Of a stretch of 64,000 bases of DNA, positions 56,860 to 64,000 are shown one piece after another; position 1 is the first letter of the stretch, and each line of letters begins with the position of its first letter. The notes below the pieces were generated by a model. That model searched no databases and was not told the DNA's origin. It saw only the letters and a list, made by a program, of their open reading frames with translations. The translations under genes and the position numbers were made by a program. Origin of the DNA: Gemmatimonadetes bacterium SCN 70-22 (GTDB taxonomy: Bacteria; Gemmatimonadota; Gemmatimonadetes; Gemmatimonadales; Gemmatimonadaceae); NCBI GenBank assembly GCA_001724275.1, contig MEDZ01000004.1:62001-126000 (forward strand). The letters are read 5' to 3'.

Positions 56860-57912
56860 GTGACCATCGACCTCGCCGCCTGGTCGTGTCCCCTCCCGCT
56901 CAGGGACTACCCGGCGATCGTACTCGGGCATGGCGGAGGAGGCCAGCTCACCAACGAGCTGGTCGACCACTTGTTCAAGCCCGCCTTCTCGAACCCGGCG
57001 CTCGACCGCATGACCGACTCGGCCGTGCTCGCCCTGCCGCCGGGGCGCATCGCGTACTCCACCGACTCCTTCGTGGTGCGCCCGCTCTTCTTCCCCGGCG
57101 GGAGCATCGGGACGCTGGCGGTGAACGGGACGGTCAACGACGTCGCGATGAGCGGGGCAACGCCGCTCTTCATGAGCGCGGGGTTCATCATCGAGGAGGG
57201 ATTCCCCACCGCGTCGCTTGGGCGCGTGGTCGCCGAGATGGCTGCGGCCGCCCGCGCGGCCGGGATCAGCATCGTCACCGGCGACACCAAGGTCGTCGAG
57301 CGCGGCAAGGGCGACGGCCTGTACATCAACACCTCCGGCGTGGGGATCGTCCCCGACGGCGTGGCGATCGCGCCGCAGCTGGCGGTCCCGGGCGACCTCG
57401 TCCTCCTCAGCGGAACGCTCGGGGATCACGGCATGGCGATCATGAGCGTGCGCGAGGGGCTCGAGTTCGAGACGACGATCGAGAGCGACTGCGCCGCGCT
57501 CCACACGATGGTGCGCGACCTCCTGGCCGCTGCCCCCGGCGTGCACGTCCTGCGTGACCCGACGCGCGGAGGGCTGTCTTCGGCGCTGAACGAGATCGCG
57601 ACCCAGGCGTCGGTCGGCATCGTGGTGCAGGAGGACCGGATCCCCGTGCGCCCGCAGGTCCGGTCGGCGTGCGAACTGCTCGGCCTCGACCCCTACTTCG
57701 TGGCAAACGAAGGAAAGCTGATCGCGATCGTCGAGCGGGCGCAGGGCGACGCCGCCCTGGCCGCCCTTCGCGCCCATCCGCTCGGCGCCGACGCGGCGAT
57801 CATCGGCGAGGTGACCGCTGCGCACCCTGGAATGCTCATCGAGCGCACCGCGATAGGTGCGAGCCGCGTGGTCACCATGCAGATCGGGGAGCAGCTGCCG
57901 CGCATCTGTTGA
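56860..57912 (+). CDS. hypE: Carbamoyl dehydratase HypE ([NiFe]-hydrogenase maturation)
   Basis: A 350-residue PurM-like protein that dehydrates the carbamoyl group on its C-terminal cysteine to cyanide. The chain ends LPRIC, the exact modified-cysteine tail. ATP-site segments VLGHGGGGQLTNELV, STDSFVVRPLFFPGG and the PTRGGLSSALNEIA stretch are visible. The start is GTG at 56860. It is the last gene of hypABCDE; no hydrogenase gene follows. Confidence 0.95.
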   Translation: MTIDLAAWSCPLPLRDYPAIVLGHGGGGQLTNELVDHLFKPAFSNPALDRMTDSAVLALPPGRIAYSTDSFVVRPLFFPGGSIGTLAVNGTVNDVAMSGATPLFMSAGFIIEEGFPTASLGRVVAEMAAAARAAGISIVTGDTKVVERGKGDGLYINTSGVGIVPDGVAIAPQLAVPGDLVLLSGTLGDHGMAIMSVREGLEFETTIESDCAALHTMVRDLLAAAPGVHVLRDPTRGGLSSALNEIATQASVGIVVQEDRIPVRPQVRSACELLGLDPYFVANEGKLIAIVERAQGDAALAALRAHPLGADAAIIGEVTAAHPGMLIERTAIGASRVVTMQIGEQLPRIC

Positions 57913-57924
57913 TCCGCCGCGGCG

Positions 57925-57956
57925 CGTGGGCGCCACCGCCGCGACCGGGGCCCACG
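57925..57956. terminator. Possible terminator after hypE
   Basis: CGTGGGC (57925-57931) and GCCCACG (57950-57956) form a 7-bp stem with an 18-base loop between the convergent ends of hypE and a small membrane protein gene. There is no T tract. Confidence 0.4.
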
Positions 57957-57958
57957 GC

Positions 57959-58141
57959 TCACCCTTCCGGAGGGCCGTCCGAGGACGCCGGTTTCGACTT
58001 GATGAATCGCATGGCCCACGCCACCGCCACGAGGACGATCGCGATCACGCGGAGGCGTGCATCGTCGAGGCGGACGCCAGCGGCGAAGATGATCAGCCCC
58101 ATGACCGTCAGCGCGAGCTTGGCCTTCGTGACCGTGCCCAT
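57959..58141 (-). CDS. Small two-helix membrane protein
   Basis: A 60-residue protein not assigned to a family. Two hydrophobic helices (about residues 6-24 and 29-47) are joined by RLDDARLR, with a basic-polar tail KSKPASSDGPPEG. Its ATG at 58141 lies 11 bases after the AtuA-like gene, so it appears to be the last gene of the acyl-CoA cluster. It could be a spurious frame, but composition and spacing support a real small gene. Confidence 0.55.
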   Translation of the reverse strand: MGTVTKAKLALTVMGLIIFAAGVRLDDARLRVIAIVLVAVAWAMRFIKSKPASSDGPPEG

Positions 58142-58152
58142 CGCGGCTGGCC

Positions 58153-58506
58153 TCAGTGCGCGACCGGAAGGCCGAGCGCCGCGACCTCGGCTTCGGGGAG
58201 GTCGAGGACCATCCGCAGCATGGCGGTCGAGAAGACCTTTCCCTGCGCGTCGGTCTTGAGGGAGAGCGTCCCGCCCCCGTCGAGCGCCCCATGCAGCAGG
58301 AAGTTCAGCGCGTGCAGGTTGGGAAGCTCGTAGCGCTGCACTCCGCCGGTGATGACACCGCGAAAGTGCCTCGCCACCCGGTCCACCGTGAGCTCGCGCG
58401 CGAGGAGGGGATACCACTCGGGCTTCAGGGCGATGACGCCGACGTTGGCGGTGTCACCCTTGTCCCCGGACCGGGCATGGGCGAGGTCGAGGAGCCGCAC
58501 CTTCAT
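58153..58506 (-). CDS. AtuA-related small protein
   Basis: A 117-residue protein matching the small domain found next to, or fused with, AtuA in acyclic-terpene and related acyl-CoA clusters. The N-terminal [22 protein letters not shown] is characteristic, with a later [20 protein letters not shown]. The function is not established. ATG at 58506 overlaps the AtuA stop, so the two act together. Confidence 0.8.
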   Translation of the reverse strand: MKVRLLDLAHARSGDKGDTANVGVIALKPEWYPLLARELTVDRVARHFRGVITGGVQRYELPNLHALNFLLHGALDGGGTLSLKTDAQGKVFSTAMLRMVLDLPEAEVAALGLPVAH

Positions 58507-59876
58507 CGCACCACCTCCACCTGGGTCGTGACGACGCTCTTGTCGATGAGCGCCGGCCAGTAGGCGACGATCTCTTCCACCTTCGGGCGTCCCGCCGCGA
58601 AGCCGGTCACACTCGGCGGGCCGTTGAGGACCATCGGGATCAGCTCGCGCGTGAAGCGTTCGACCATCGCCTTGTCCTGGCCGCGGACGCCGACCCGCAG
58701 CTGCACCTCCGGGGCATCGCGATGATCGCCCGCCAGCGGGCCATGGGTCGCGTTGGCGCCGACGAACTCGGTGACGATGGTGTCGAACGTGAGCCCCAGG
58801 TACTCCAGGCGCCGGCGCAGCACCTGGTCGGCGGCCTGTGCCTTCGCCAGGGCATCGGGCCACGCATAGACCAGGGTCCCCACCGCCTTGTAGCCGGAGC
58901 GGTACGCGATCGACACCTTGAGCTTGTCGGTCGGGGGGCGCCCCTTGATCCCGAAGACCCTCACGCGGTTCTCGCCCGACGGCGCGAGCTGGATCGAGGT
59001 GAAGTCGGCGACGACGTCCGGGGTGATGTAGGAGTGCGGGTCGCCCATCTCGTACACCAGCTGCTCGGAGACCGTCGAGACGTCGATACGCCCGCCGGTG
59101 TCGGGGTGCTTGCAGATCTCGAAGGTCCCGTCGGGGCGCGCATCCACGATGGGGTAGCCGATGTTCCAGACGTCGGGAATGGTGTCCCAGTCCTTGAGGC
59201 AGTTGCCACCCGAGCACTGGGCGCCGCACTCGATGATGTGGCCGGCGATGATCCCGGCGGCGAGCTTGTCCCAGTCGCCTGGCCCCCACCCGAACTCGTG
59301 GCGCAGGGGGGCCATGGTCAGCGCCGTGTCGGTCGAGCGCCCCGTGATCACCACGTTCGCGCCCTTGGCCAGCGCCTCGATGATGGGGTCCGAGCCGATG
59401 TAGGCGTTGGCCGAGAGGACCCGGTCGCGCACGATCGACAGCGGCTCGCCCGTGTCCATGTTGGCGAGCGCATGCCCCTCGGCCAGCAGCGCGTCGAGGC
59501 GCGGCAGGAGGTCGTCACCGGTCACTACGCCTAACGCCAACTTGCCTCGCACGCCCTTCCGGTCGGCGAGGGCGAGGAGGGCGTCGGCGCATGCCCGCGG
59601 GTTCACCCCGCCCGCGTTGGCGATCACCTTCACCCCGCGCTCGACGATCCCCGGCAGCACCGACTCGATCGCCCCGATGAAGTCGCGTGCATACCCCATC
59701 TTCGGGTCGCGCTCCTTCTGCTTCTGGAGGATCGACATCGTCACCTCGGCCAGGTAGTCGAGCATGAGGTAGTCGACGGGGCCTCCCTCCACCTGGCGGC
59801 GGGGCGCCTCGAGCCAGTCGCCCCAGAATCCCTGGCCGGATGCGACCCTGACGAGCGACTTCATCGGCGCACTCAT
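58503..59876 (-). CDS. AtuA-family protein (DUF1446, acyclic terpene utilisation)
   Basis: A 457-residue protein of the AtuA family, encoded with acyl-CoA carboxylases in many bacteria; the reaction is unknown. Recognisable stretches are [60 protein letters not shown] and [13 protein letters not shown] at 59876 overlaps the carboxyltransferase stop (ATGA); a much longer open frame upstream is a shadow of that gene. One CGTTAGG heptamer is present (Ala-Leu-Gly). Confidence 0.85.
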   Translation of the reverse strand: MSAPMKSLVRVASGQGFWGDWLEAPRRQVEGGPVDYLMLDYLAEVTMSILQKQKERDPKMGYARDFIGAIESVLPGIVERGVKVIANAGGVNPRACADALLALADRKGVRGKLALGVVTGDDLLPRLDALLAEGHALANMDTGEPLSIVRDRVLSANAYIGSDPIIEALAKGANVVITGRSTDTALTMAPLRHEFGWGPGDWDKLAAGIIAGHIIECGAQCSGGNCLKDWDTIPDVWNIGYPIVDARPDGTFEICKHPDTGGRIDVSTVSEQLVYEMGDPHSYITPDVVADFTSIQLAPSGENRVRVFGIKGRPPTDKLKVSIAYRSGYKAVGTLVYAWPDALAKAQAADQVLRRRLEYLGLTFDTIVTEFVGANATHGPLAGDHRDAPEVQLRVGVRGQDKAMVERFTRELIPMVLNGPPSVTGFAAGRPKVEEIVAYWPALIDKSVVTTQVEVVR

Positions 59877-61489
59877 CGTGCAACCTCCGGTTGCGGCGGA
59901 AGGACGAAGGCCCCGATGTGCGGGCCCGGGTTGCGGAGCGCGGCGCGCAAGGCCATGGCGATGACGTCGCGCGTCTCCTCCGGATGGATGATGGCGTCGA
60001 CGTAGCCGCGCGCGGCCGCGTAGCGGGCGTCGAGCTGGTGTTCGTAGTCGGCTCGCATCTCCTCGACGGCCTGCAGCACCTCGCCCGACGGAGGGTGGCC
60101 GGCCTTCTTCGCCGCCTCCAGCGCCGGGCCGTGGACCGCCTGGATCGCGGATTCTCCCTCCATCACCCCCATGCGCCCCGTGGGCCACGAGAAGATGAAG
60201 TCGGGGTCGAACCCCTGCCCCGCCATCGCGTAGTAGCCCGCCCCGGACGCGTGGTTCACGGTCAGGACGAGCTTGGGGACGCGTGCGCAGGCCATGGCCT
60301 CGACGAATCGCGCCCCGGCGCGGATGATCCCCTCGTGCTCGGCCTCGGCGCCGACCATGAAGCCCGACACGTCCTGCACGAAGAGGAGCGGGATGCCCTG
60401 TCGATCGCAGCGGTCGATGAAGTACGCCACCTTCTCGGCGCTCTCCGCATAGAGGATCCCGCCGAAGCGCGGCTTCTCCCCCGGGCGCCCCTTGATGAGG
60501 CCGCGCTGGTTGGCGATGACGCCGACGGCGATTCCCTCGATGTGCCCGTCGCCGCAGATCATCTCTCGCGCGAGGCCGGGCTGGAACTCGTCGAGCGTTC
60601 CGTCGTCGAGGACGGAACGCAACACCGCATGCATGTCGTAGGACATGCGGTGGTCGGCCGGGAGGAGGTCGTAGAGGGCGTCCGGTGAGGCGCCCGACGG
60701 GCGCGGGGAGACGCGAGCGGGGAGTGCGGCTCCCTGCGGAAGCCGCGCGACGAGTTCGCGAATCTTCGCCAGGCAGGCGGCGTCGTCGTCCAGGGCGTAG
60801 TGCGCCACGCCGCTGACCTCGGTGTGCGTCGACGCCCCGCCTAACGTCTCGCCGTCGATCGTCTGGCCGGTGGCCCCCTTCACGAGGTTGGGGCCGCCGA
60901 GCCCCATGAACGACGTCCCCTTCACCATCAGGATGACGTCGGAGAGCGCGGGAAGGTACGCACCGCCGGCGATGCACGGCCCCATGACCGCGGCAATCTG
61001 CGGCACCCGGAGGTAGCGCCGCATGATCGAGTTGTAGTAGAAGATGCGCGCCGCCCCGTACTGCCCCGGGAAGACCCCCCCCTGGTACGGGAGGTTGACC
61101 CCGGCCGAGTCGACGAGGTAGATGATCGGGATGCGGCAGCGCATCGCGATCTCCTGCGCGCGCAGGATCTTTCGGATCGTCTCCGGCCACCAGGAGCCGG
61201 CCTTCACGGTGGCGTCGTTCGCCACGATCACGACCTCGCGGCCGTGCACCTGACCGATTCCCGTCACCACGCCGGCGCCCGGCGCCTGGCCGTCGTACTG
61301 GTCGTAGGCCACCAGGAGGCCGATCTCGAGGAACCGCGAGCCGACGTCGCACAGCGCCTCGATGCGCTCGCGCGCCGTGAGCTTTCCCTGCTTGTGCTGT
61401 CGGGCCACCTTGTCGGCGCCGCCGCCGGAGCGCAGCGTCGCCTCGAGCTCGCGCACCGCCGCGCCGAGCTCCCGCAATCGTGACGTCAT
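59873..61489 (-). CDS. Acyl-CoA carboxylase carboxyltransferase (beta) subunit, methylcrotonyl/geranyl-CoA type
   Basis: A 538-residue biotin-dependent carboxyltransferase. It has [13 protein letters not shown], the acyl-CoA binding [36 protein letters not shown] and [19 protein letters not shown], and C-terminal [20 protein letters not shown]. The GPxLVKxATG and HYALDD features resemble 3-methylcrotonyl- and geranyl-CoA carboxylases more than propionyl-CoA carboxylase. The biotin-carrying alpha subunit is not in the window. ATG 61489 overlaps the preceding B12-domain gene. Confidence 0.88.
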   Translation of the reverse strand: MTSRLRELGAAVRELEATLRSGGGADKVARQHKQGKLTARERIEALCDVGSRFLEIGLLVAYDQYDGQAPGAGVVTGIGQVHGREVVIVANDATVKAGSWWPETIRKILRAQEIAMRCRIPIIYLVDSAGVNLPYQGGVFPGQYGAARIFYYNSIMRRYLRVPQIAAVMGPCIAGGAYLPALSDVILMVKGTSFMGLGGPNLVKGATGQTIDGETLGGASTHTEVSGVAHYALDDDAACLAKIRELVARLPQGAALPARVSPRPSGASPDALYDLLPADHRMSYDMHAVLRSVLDDGTLDEFQPGLAREMICGDGHIEGIAVGVIANQRGLIKGRPGEKPRFGGILYAESAEKVAYFIDRCDRQGIPLLFVQDVSGFMVGAEAEHEGIIRAGARFVEAMACARVPKLVLTVNHASGAGYYAMAGQGFDPDFIFSWPTGRMGVMEGESAIQAVHGPALEAAKKAGHPPSGEVLQAVEEMRADYEHQLDARYAAARGYVDAIIHPEETRDVIAMALRAALRNPGPHIGAFVLPPQPEVAR

Positions 61490-61896
61490 GCCGCCGGCTG
61501 CCGGGACTGGAACCACCCCTGGATGTAGTCGATCAGCGCCGATGTCGGGGTGCCGGGGCCGAACAGCTCCCCGATCCCCTGGGCGCGCAGCGCCTCCATG
61601 TCCTCCTTGGGGATGATCCCGCCGCCCGTGACGAGGATGTCATCCCGCCCCGCCTCCACCAGCAGCTGGCGGACCCTGGGGAAGAGCGTCATGTGTGCCC
61701 CGCTCAGGATCGACAGCCCGATCACGTCGACGTCCTCCTGCACGGCGGCGTTGGCGATCATCTCGGGGGTCTGGTGCAGCCCGGTGTAGATCACCTCCAT
61801 CCCGGCATCGCGCAGCGCGGCGGCCACCACCTTGGCGCCGCGGTCGTGGCCATCGAGGCCGGGCTTGGCAATCAGGACACGAATCGGTCGGGACAT
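61486..61896 (-). CDS. Cobalamin-binding small subunit of an acyl-CoA mutase
   Basis: A 136-residue stand-alone B12-binding domain. It contains [16 protein letters not shown] (DxHxxG, His being the lower cobalt ligand), GLSILSGAH (SxL) and VTGGGIIP (GG), as in the C-terminal domain of methylmalonyl-CoA mutase and in small subunits of split mutases. With the substrate-domain gene at 62915 it should form the holoenzyme. ATG at 61896 is followed at once by the first strand. Confidence 0.9.
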   Translation of the reverse strand: MSRPIRVLIAKPGLDGHDRGAKVVAAALRDAGMEVIYTGLHQTPEMIANAAVQEDVDVIGLSILSGAHMTLFPRVRQLLVEAGRDDILVTGGGIIPKEDMEALRAQGIGELFGPGTPTSALIDYIQGWFQSRQPAA

Positions 61897-62045
61897 AGGG
61901 TGCTCGGTCGTGGGGCGTACCGTGTGGAAGCGTTCAACGACGAACGGCGCGCGGCGTGTTCCAGCGCCGGCGAGCGGCGTGTTCCGTCGCCGGCGAGCGG
62001 CGACCGGAAAACTAGCCCCCGTTCGCTGGGGAAGGCACCTCTCGC

Positions 62046-62873
62046 CTAGTGCTCCTTCCTGGCAACGAGGAGCATCTCGCCGGAGCTGCGCCGGAGCGGG
62101 CGGTCGCGCCATCCATCGAACGCCTGCTCGACGACGAGCCCGGCGTCGGCGCAAAGCTCGGCGAGGCGCGTGGCGGTATAGAGCCGGAGTCGGTGCTCTC
62201 GCTCCCCGTTCACGCCGGCGCCGCGAAACGTCGAACGGATCGTCAGGATTCCAGCGAGCGGGTCGAAGGTGCGCTCGTGGGCCACGACCGTCCCGTCGGT
62301 CGTCGTCCACCAGTCCTTCGACACGAAGCGCGCCATCACGCCGTCGCGGTTCCCGCCGTGCCACACCAGGATGCCGCCGGGGCGGAGGACGCGCGCGAAC
62401 TCGGCGATGGTGCGCGCATCGTCCGCCGGTTGCGTGAAGAAGCCGAACGAGGTGAAGAGATTGAGCACGGCGTCGAAGCGTCCGCTCCACCTGGCCGGCA
62501 GGCGGCGCATGTCACCCTGCGTGTACCGCAGCGTGGCTCCCGTTCCGCGTGCCCTGGCCTTCTGCAGCAGCTCGCGTGAATAATCGAGCCCGTCGACGTC
62601 GAAGCCGGTCTCCGCCAGGAGGTGCGCATGTCGCCCCTGTCCGCACGGCACGTCGAGCACGCGCGCCCCGACGGGGAGCTCCAGGATCTCGATCAGCCGG
62701 GCGACCTCGCGCCGGTCCTGCGCCAGGTCGAAGATCGGCTCGTACTCGAGCAGGTACTGCGCGTCGAAGTACGACGCCCACCACTCCCCGCGAGCGGACG
62801 AGGCGACGTGGGGGCGAGCCGACGAGGGTGAGCGACCCTCGCCGCGCCGGTTCCCGGCGCCCGCGGAAGCCAT
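62046..62873 (-). CDS. Class I SAM-dependent methyltransferase
   Basis: A 275-residue methyltransferase. Motif [37 protein letters not shown], and [13 protein letters not shown] with [13 protein letters not shown] are clear. The substrate cannot be deduced. The first ~30 residues are Ser/Ala/Arg-rich and precede [20 protein letters not shown], typical of this subgroup. It lies between the two subunits of a split mutase, an odd position. A 149-base gap separates it from the B12 subunit gene, and an 8-bp tandem repeat precedes its start. Confidence 0.82.
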   Translation of the reverse strand: MASAGAGNRRGEGRSPSSARPHVASSARGEWWASYFDAQYLLEYEPIFDLAQDRREVARLIEILELPVGARVLDVPCGQGRHAHLLAETGFDVDGLDYSRELLQKARARGTGATLRYTQGDMRRLPARWSGRFDAVLNLFTSFGFFTQPADDARTIAEFARVLRPGGILVWHGGNRDGVMARFVSKDWWTTTDGTVVAHERTFDPLAGILTIRSTFRGAGVNGEREHRLRLYTATRLAELCADAGLVVEQAFDGWRDRPLRRSSGEMLLVARKEH

Positions 62874-62885
62874 CCTTCGTCGTCC

Positions 62886-62909
62886 CGTCTTCTCGTCTTC
62901 TCGTCTTCT
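62886..62909. repeat. Tandem octamer CGTCTTCT x3 upstream of the methyltransferase
   Basis: Three perfect copies (AGAAGACG on the coding strand) lie between the mutase large-subunit stop and the methyltransferase ATG, next to CGTCCCGTC. The coding-strand orientation is purine-rich here, opposite to the nuoF and hypE spacers. Confidence 0.85.
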
Positions 62910-62914
62910 GGTGC

Positions 62915-64000
62915 TCAAAAGAAGACCGGCTCCCGGTACGCGCCGAAGACTTCCTCCATCGCCGCACGGATCTCGTACAAGGTGCAATAGGCGCGGGCGC
63001 AATCGAGGATGTAGGGGATCAGGTTGGCGTCCGTACGCGCCGCGTCGCGCAGCGCGCCCAGGCGCTGCTGGACGAGGGTGGAGTCGCGTGTGGCGCGCAG
63101 CTGGGCCAGCCCGGCGCGCTGCGTGTCGTCCGCCTCCTTCCCCACCTTGAGGACCGGGATGGTCAGCTCCGGCTCCTCGGTGACGAACTCGTTCACCCCC
63201 ACCACCAGGCGCCGGCGCTGCTCGATCTCCCACTGCTGGCGCATGGCGCTCTCGGCGATCTTGCGCTGGAACCACCCCTGTTCGATCCCCTTCACCACGC
63301 CGCCCTGCTCCTCGACCTGGGCGAAGATCTCCTCGGCCTCGCGCTCGAACTGGTCGGTGAGCGCCTCGACGTAGTAGGACCCGCCCAACGGGTCGCTCAC
63401 GTTGGCGACGCCGGTCTCGTAGGCGAGGACCTGCTGCGTGCGGAGCGCCACCTGCACCGCCGCCTCGGTGGGGAGGGCCAGCGTCTCGTCCATGGAGTTG
63501 GTGTGCAGCGACTGCGTCCCGCCGAGCACCGCGGCCATCGCCTGGTAGGCCACCCGCACGATGTTGTTCATCGGCTGCGGCGCGGTGAGCGTCACCCCTG
63601 CCGTCTGCGAGTGGAAGCGCAGCATCCACGAGCGCGGGTCCCGCGCCCCGTACACGTCGCGCAGGCGCCTGGCCCAGATGCGGCGCGCGGCGCGCAGCTT
63701 GGCGATCTCCTCGAAGAAGTCGTTGTGGATGTCGAAGAAGAACGACAGGCGCGGGGCGAAGGTGTCGACGTCGAGGCCGCGCGCCATCCCGCGCTCCACA
63801 TACGTGAAGCCATTGGCCAGGGTGAAGGCGAGCTCCTGCGCCGCCGTCGCCCCGGCTTCGCGGATGTGGTAGCCACTGATGGAGATGGTGTTCCACTTGG
63901 GCGTGTTCGTCGCCGCCCACTCGAACAGGTCGACGATCAGGCGCAACGCGGGCTCGATCGGGTACACCCACGCGTGCTGCGCCATGTACTCCTTGAGGAT
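62915..64000 (-). CDS. Acyl-CoA mutase large subunit (methylmalonyl-CoA mutase family), C-terminal part; truncated by the right edge
   Basis: At least 361 residues of a B12-dependent acyl-CoA mutase substrate domain. Visible are [21 protein letters not shown], the [21 protein letters not shown] segment, [38 protein letters not shown] and [13 protein letters not shown]. The frame is open at base 64000, so the first ~180 residues lie outside. The B12 domain is not attached but encoded at 61486. Methylmalonyl-CoA or isobutyryl-CoA mutase are both possible; the residues distinguishing them were not resolved. Confidence 0.92.
   Translation of the reverse strand: MLKEYMAQHAWVYPIEPALRLIVDLFEWAATNTPKWNTISISGYHIREAGATAAQELAFTLANGFTYVERGMARGLDVDTFAPRLSFFFDIHNDFFEEIAKLRAARRIWARRLRDVYGARDPRSWMLRFHSQTAGVTLTAPQPMNNIVRVAYQAMAAVLGGTQSLHTNSMDETLALPTEAAVQVALRTQQVLAYETGVANVSDPLGGSYYVEALTDQFEREAEEIFAQVEEQGGVVKGIEQGWFQRKIAESAMRQQWEIEQRRRLVVGVNEFVTEEPELTIPVLKVGKEADDTQRAGLAQLRATRDSTLVQQRLGALRDAARTDANLIPYILDCARAYCTLYEIRAAMEEVFGAYREPVFF

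Noticed and set aside
59873-61352. 949-residue fused frame spanning the carboxyltransferase region and AtuA
   Set aside because: Only the part from 59876 downward shows AtuA similarity. The upstream part is an out-of-frame reading of the carboxyltransferase gene, which has its own start at 61489 and stop at 59873.

Overview
The window reads as a continuous piece of the chromosome of a high-GC, Gram-negative-type aerobic bacterium. The best guess is Gemmatimonadota or a near relative of the FCB side of the tree. This is inferred from gene content (outer-membrane TonB-type receptor with a DSLR-type heptad repeat, type-B succinate dehydrogenase, NDH-1, CpxP/Spy-like protein, AtuA/carboxylase/mutase cluster) and from promoters with a TAnnTT -10 box. 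No rRNA or phylogenetic marker comparison was possible. No insertion sequence, prophage, integron or CRISPR array was seen, and nearly all genes are recognisable housekeeping genes.

Layout: 1-6.3 kb holds nuoABCDEFG on the minus strand (nuoG cut by the left edge), with a good promoter and a Rex-like operator. Next are dcd (+) and then sdhCAB and mdh (-). 12-14 kb holds moaD-moaE-moaA and an HU protein with an acidic tail. 14.2-29.2 kb is a very tight minus-strand block: yicC, gmk, rpoZ, coaBC, udg, dnaB, radA, ispD, tsaC-like, arginine-phosphatase-like, aroE, comF, gap, pgk, tpiA, secG, carA. 29.3-34.2 kb holds a TonB-receptor-like protein, pepA, a D-2-hydroxyacid dehydrogenase and tRNA-Leu(CAA). 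34.2-36 kb is an ECF sigma / anti-sigma / Spy-like envelope-stress module. 36-39.6 kb (+) holds a glycerophosphodiester phosphodiesterase and two tandem amidohydrolase-fold proteins, the second without metal ligands. 39.7-42.6 kb holds rplU-rpmA and RNase G. 43-50.9 kb holds a membrane methyltransferase, an acyl-CoA dehydrogenase, a RecQ-like helicase, a hybrid histidine kinase and a U32 peptidase-family protein. 51-57.9 kb is a complete set of NiFe-hydrogenase maturation genes (hypF and a nickel permease on minus, hypABCDE on plus) with no hydrogenase structural gene in view. 58-64 kb is a minus-strand acyl-CoA cluster: split B12-dependent mutase, biotin-dependent carboxyltransferase, AtuA and AtuA-like protein, with a SAM methyltransferase between the two mutase subunits.

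Functionally the window covers aerobic respiration (complex I, complex II, malate dehydrogenase), lower glycolysis, replication/repair (DnaB, RadA, UDG, RecQ), cofactors (CoA, molybdopterin) and Ni-hydrogenase maturation. Most genes are translationally coupled through ATGA, GTGA or TGATG overlaps.

The least expected signals are at DNA level. The heptamer CGTTAGG/CCTAACG is repeated in many genes in several reading frames. A shared promoter form TTGnnn-N17/18-TAnnTT appears before seven transcription units. Heptamer/octamer microsatellites (TCTCCCG type) sit in operon spacers. Several genes have broken or unusual reading frames: an amber codon in hypD, a deletion/frameshift in ispD, an ACG start for coaBC and a CTG start for the receptor gene.
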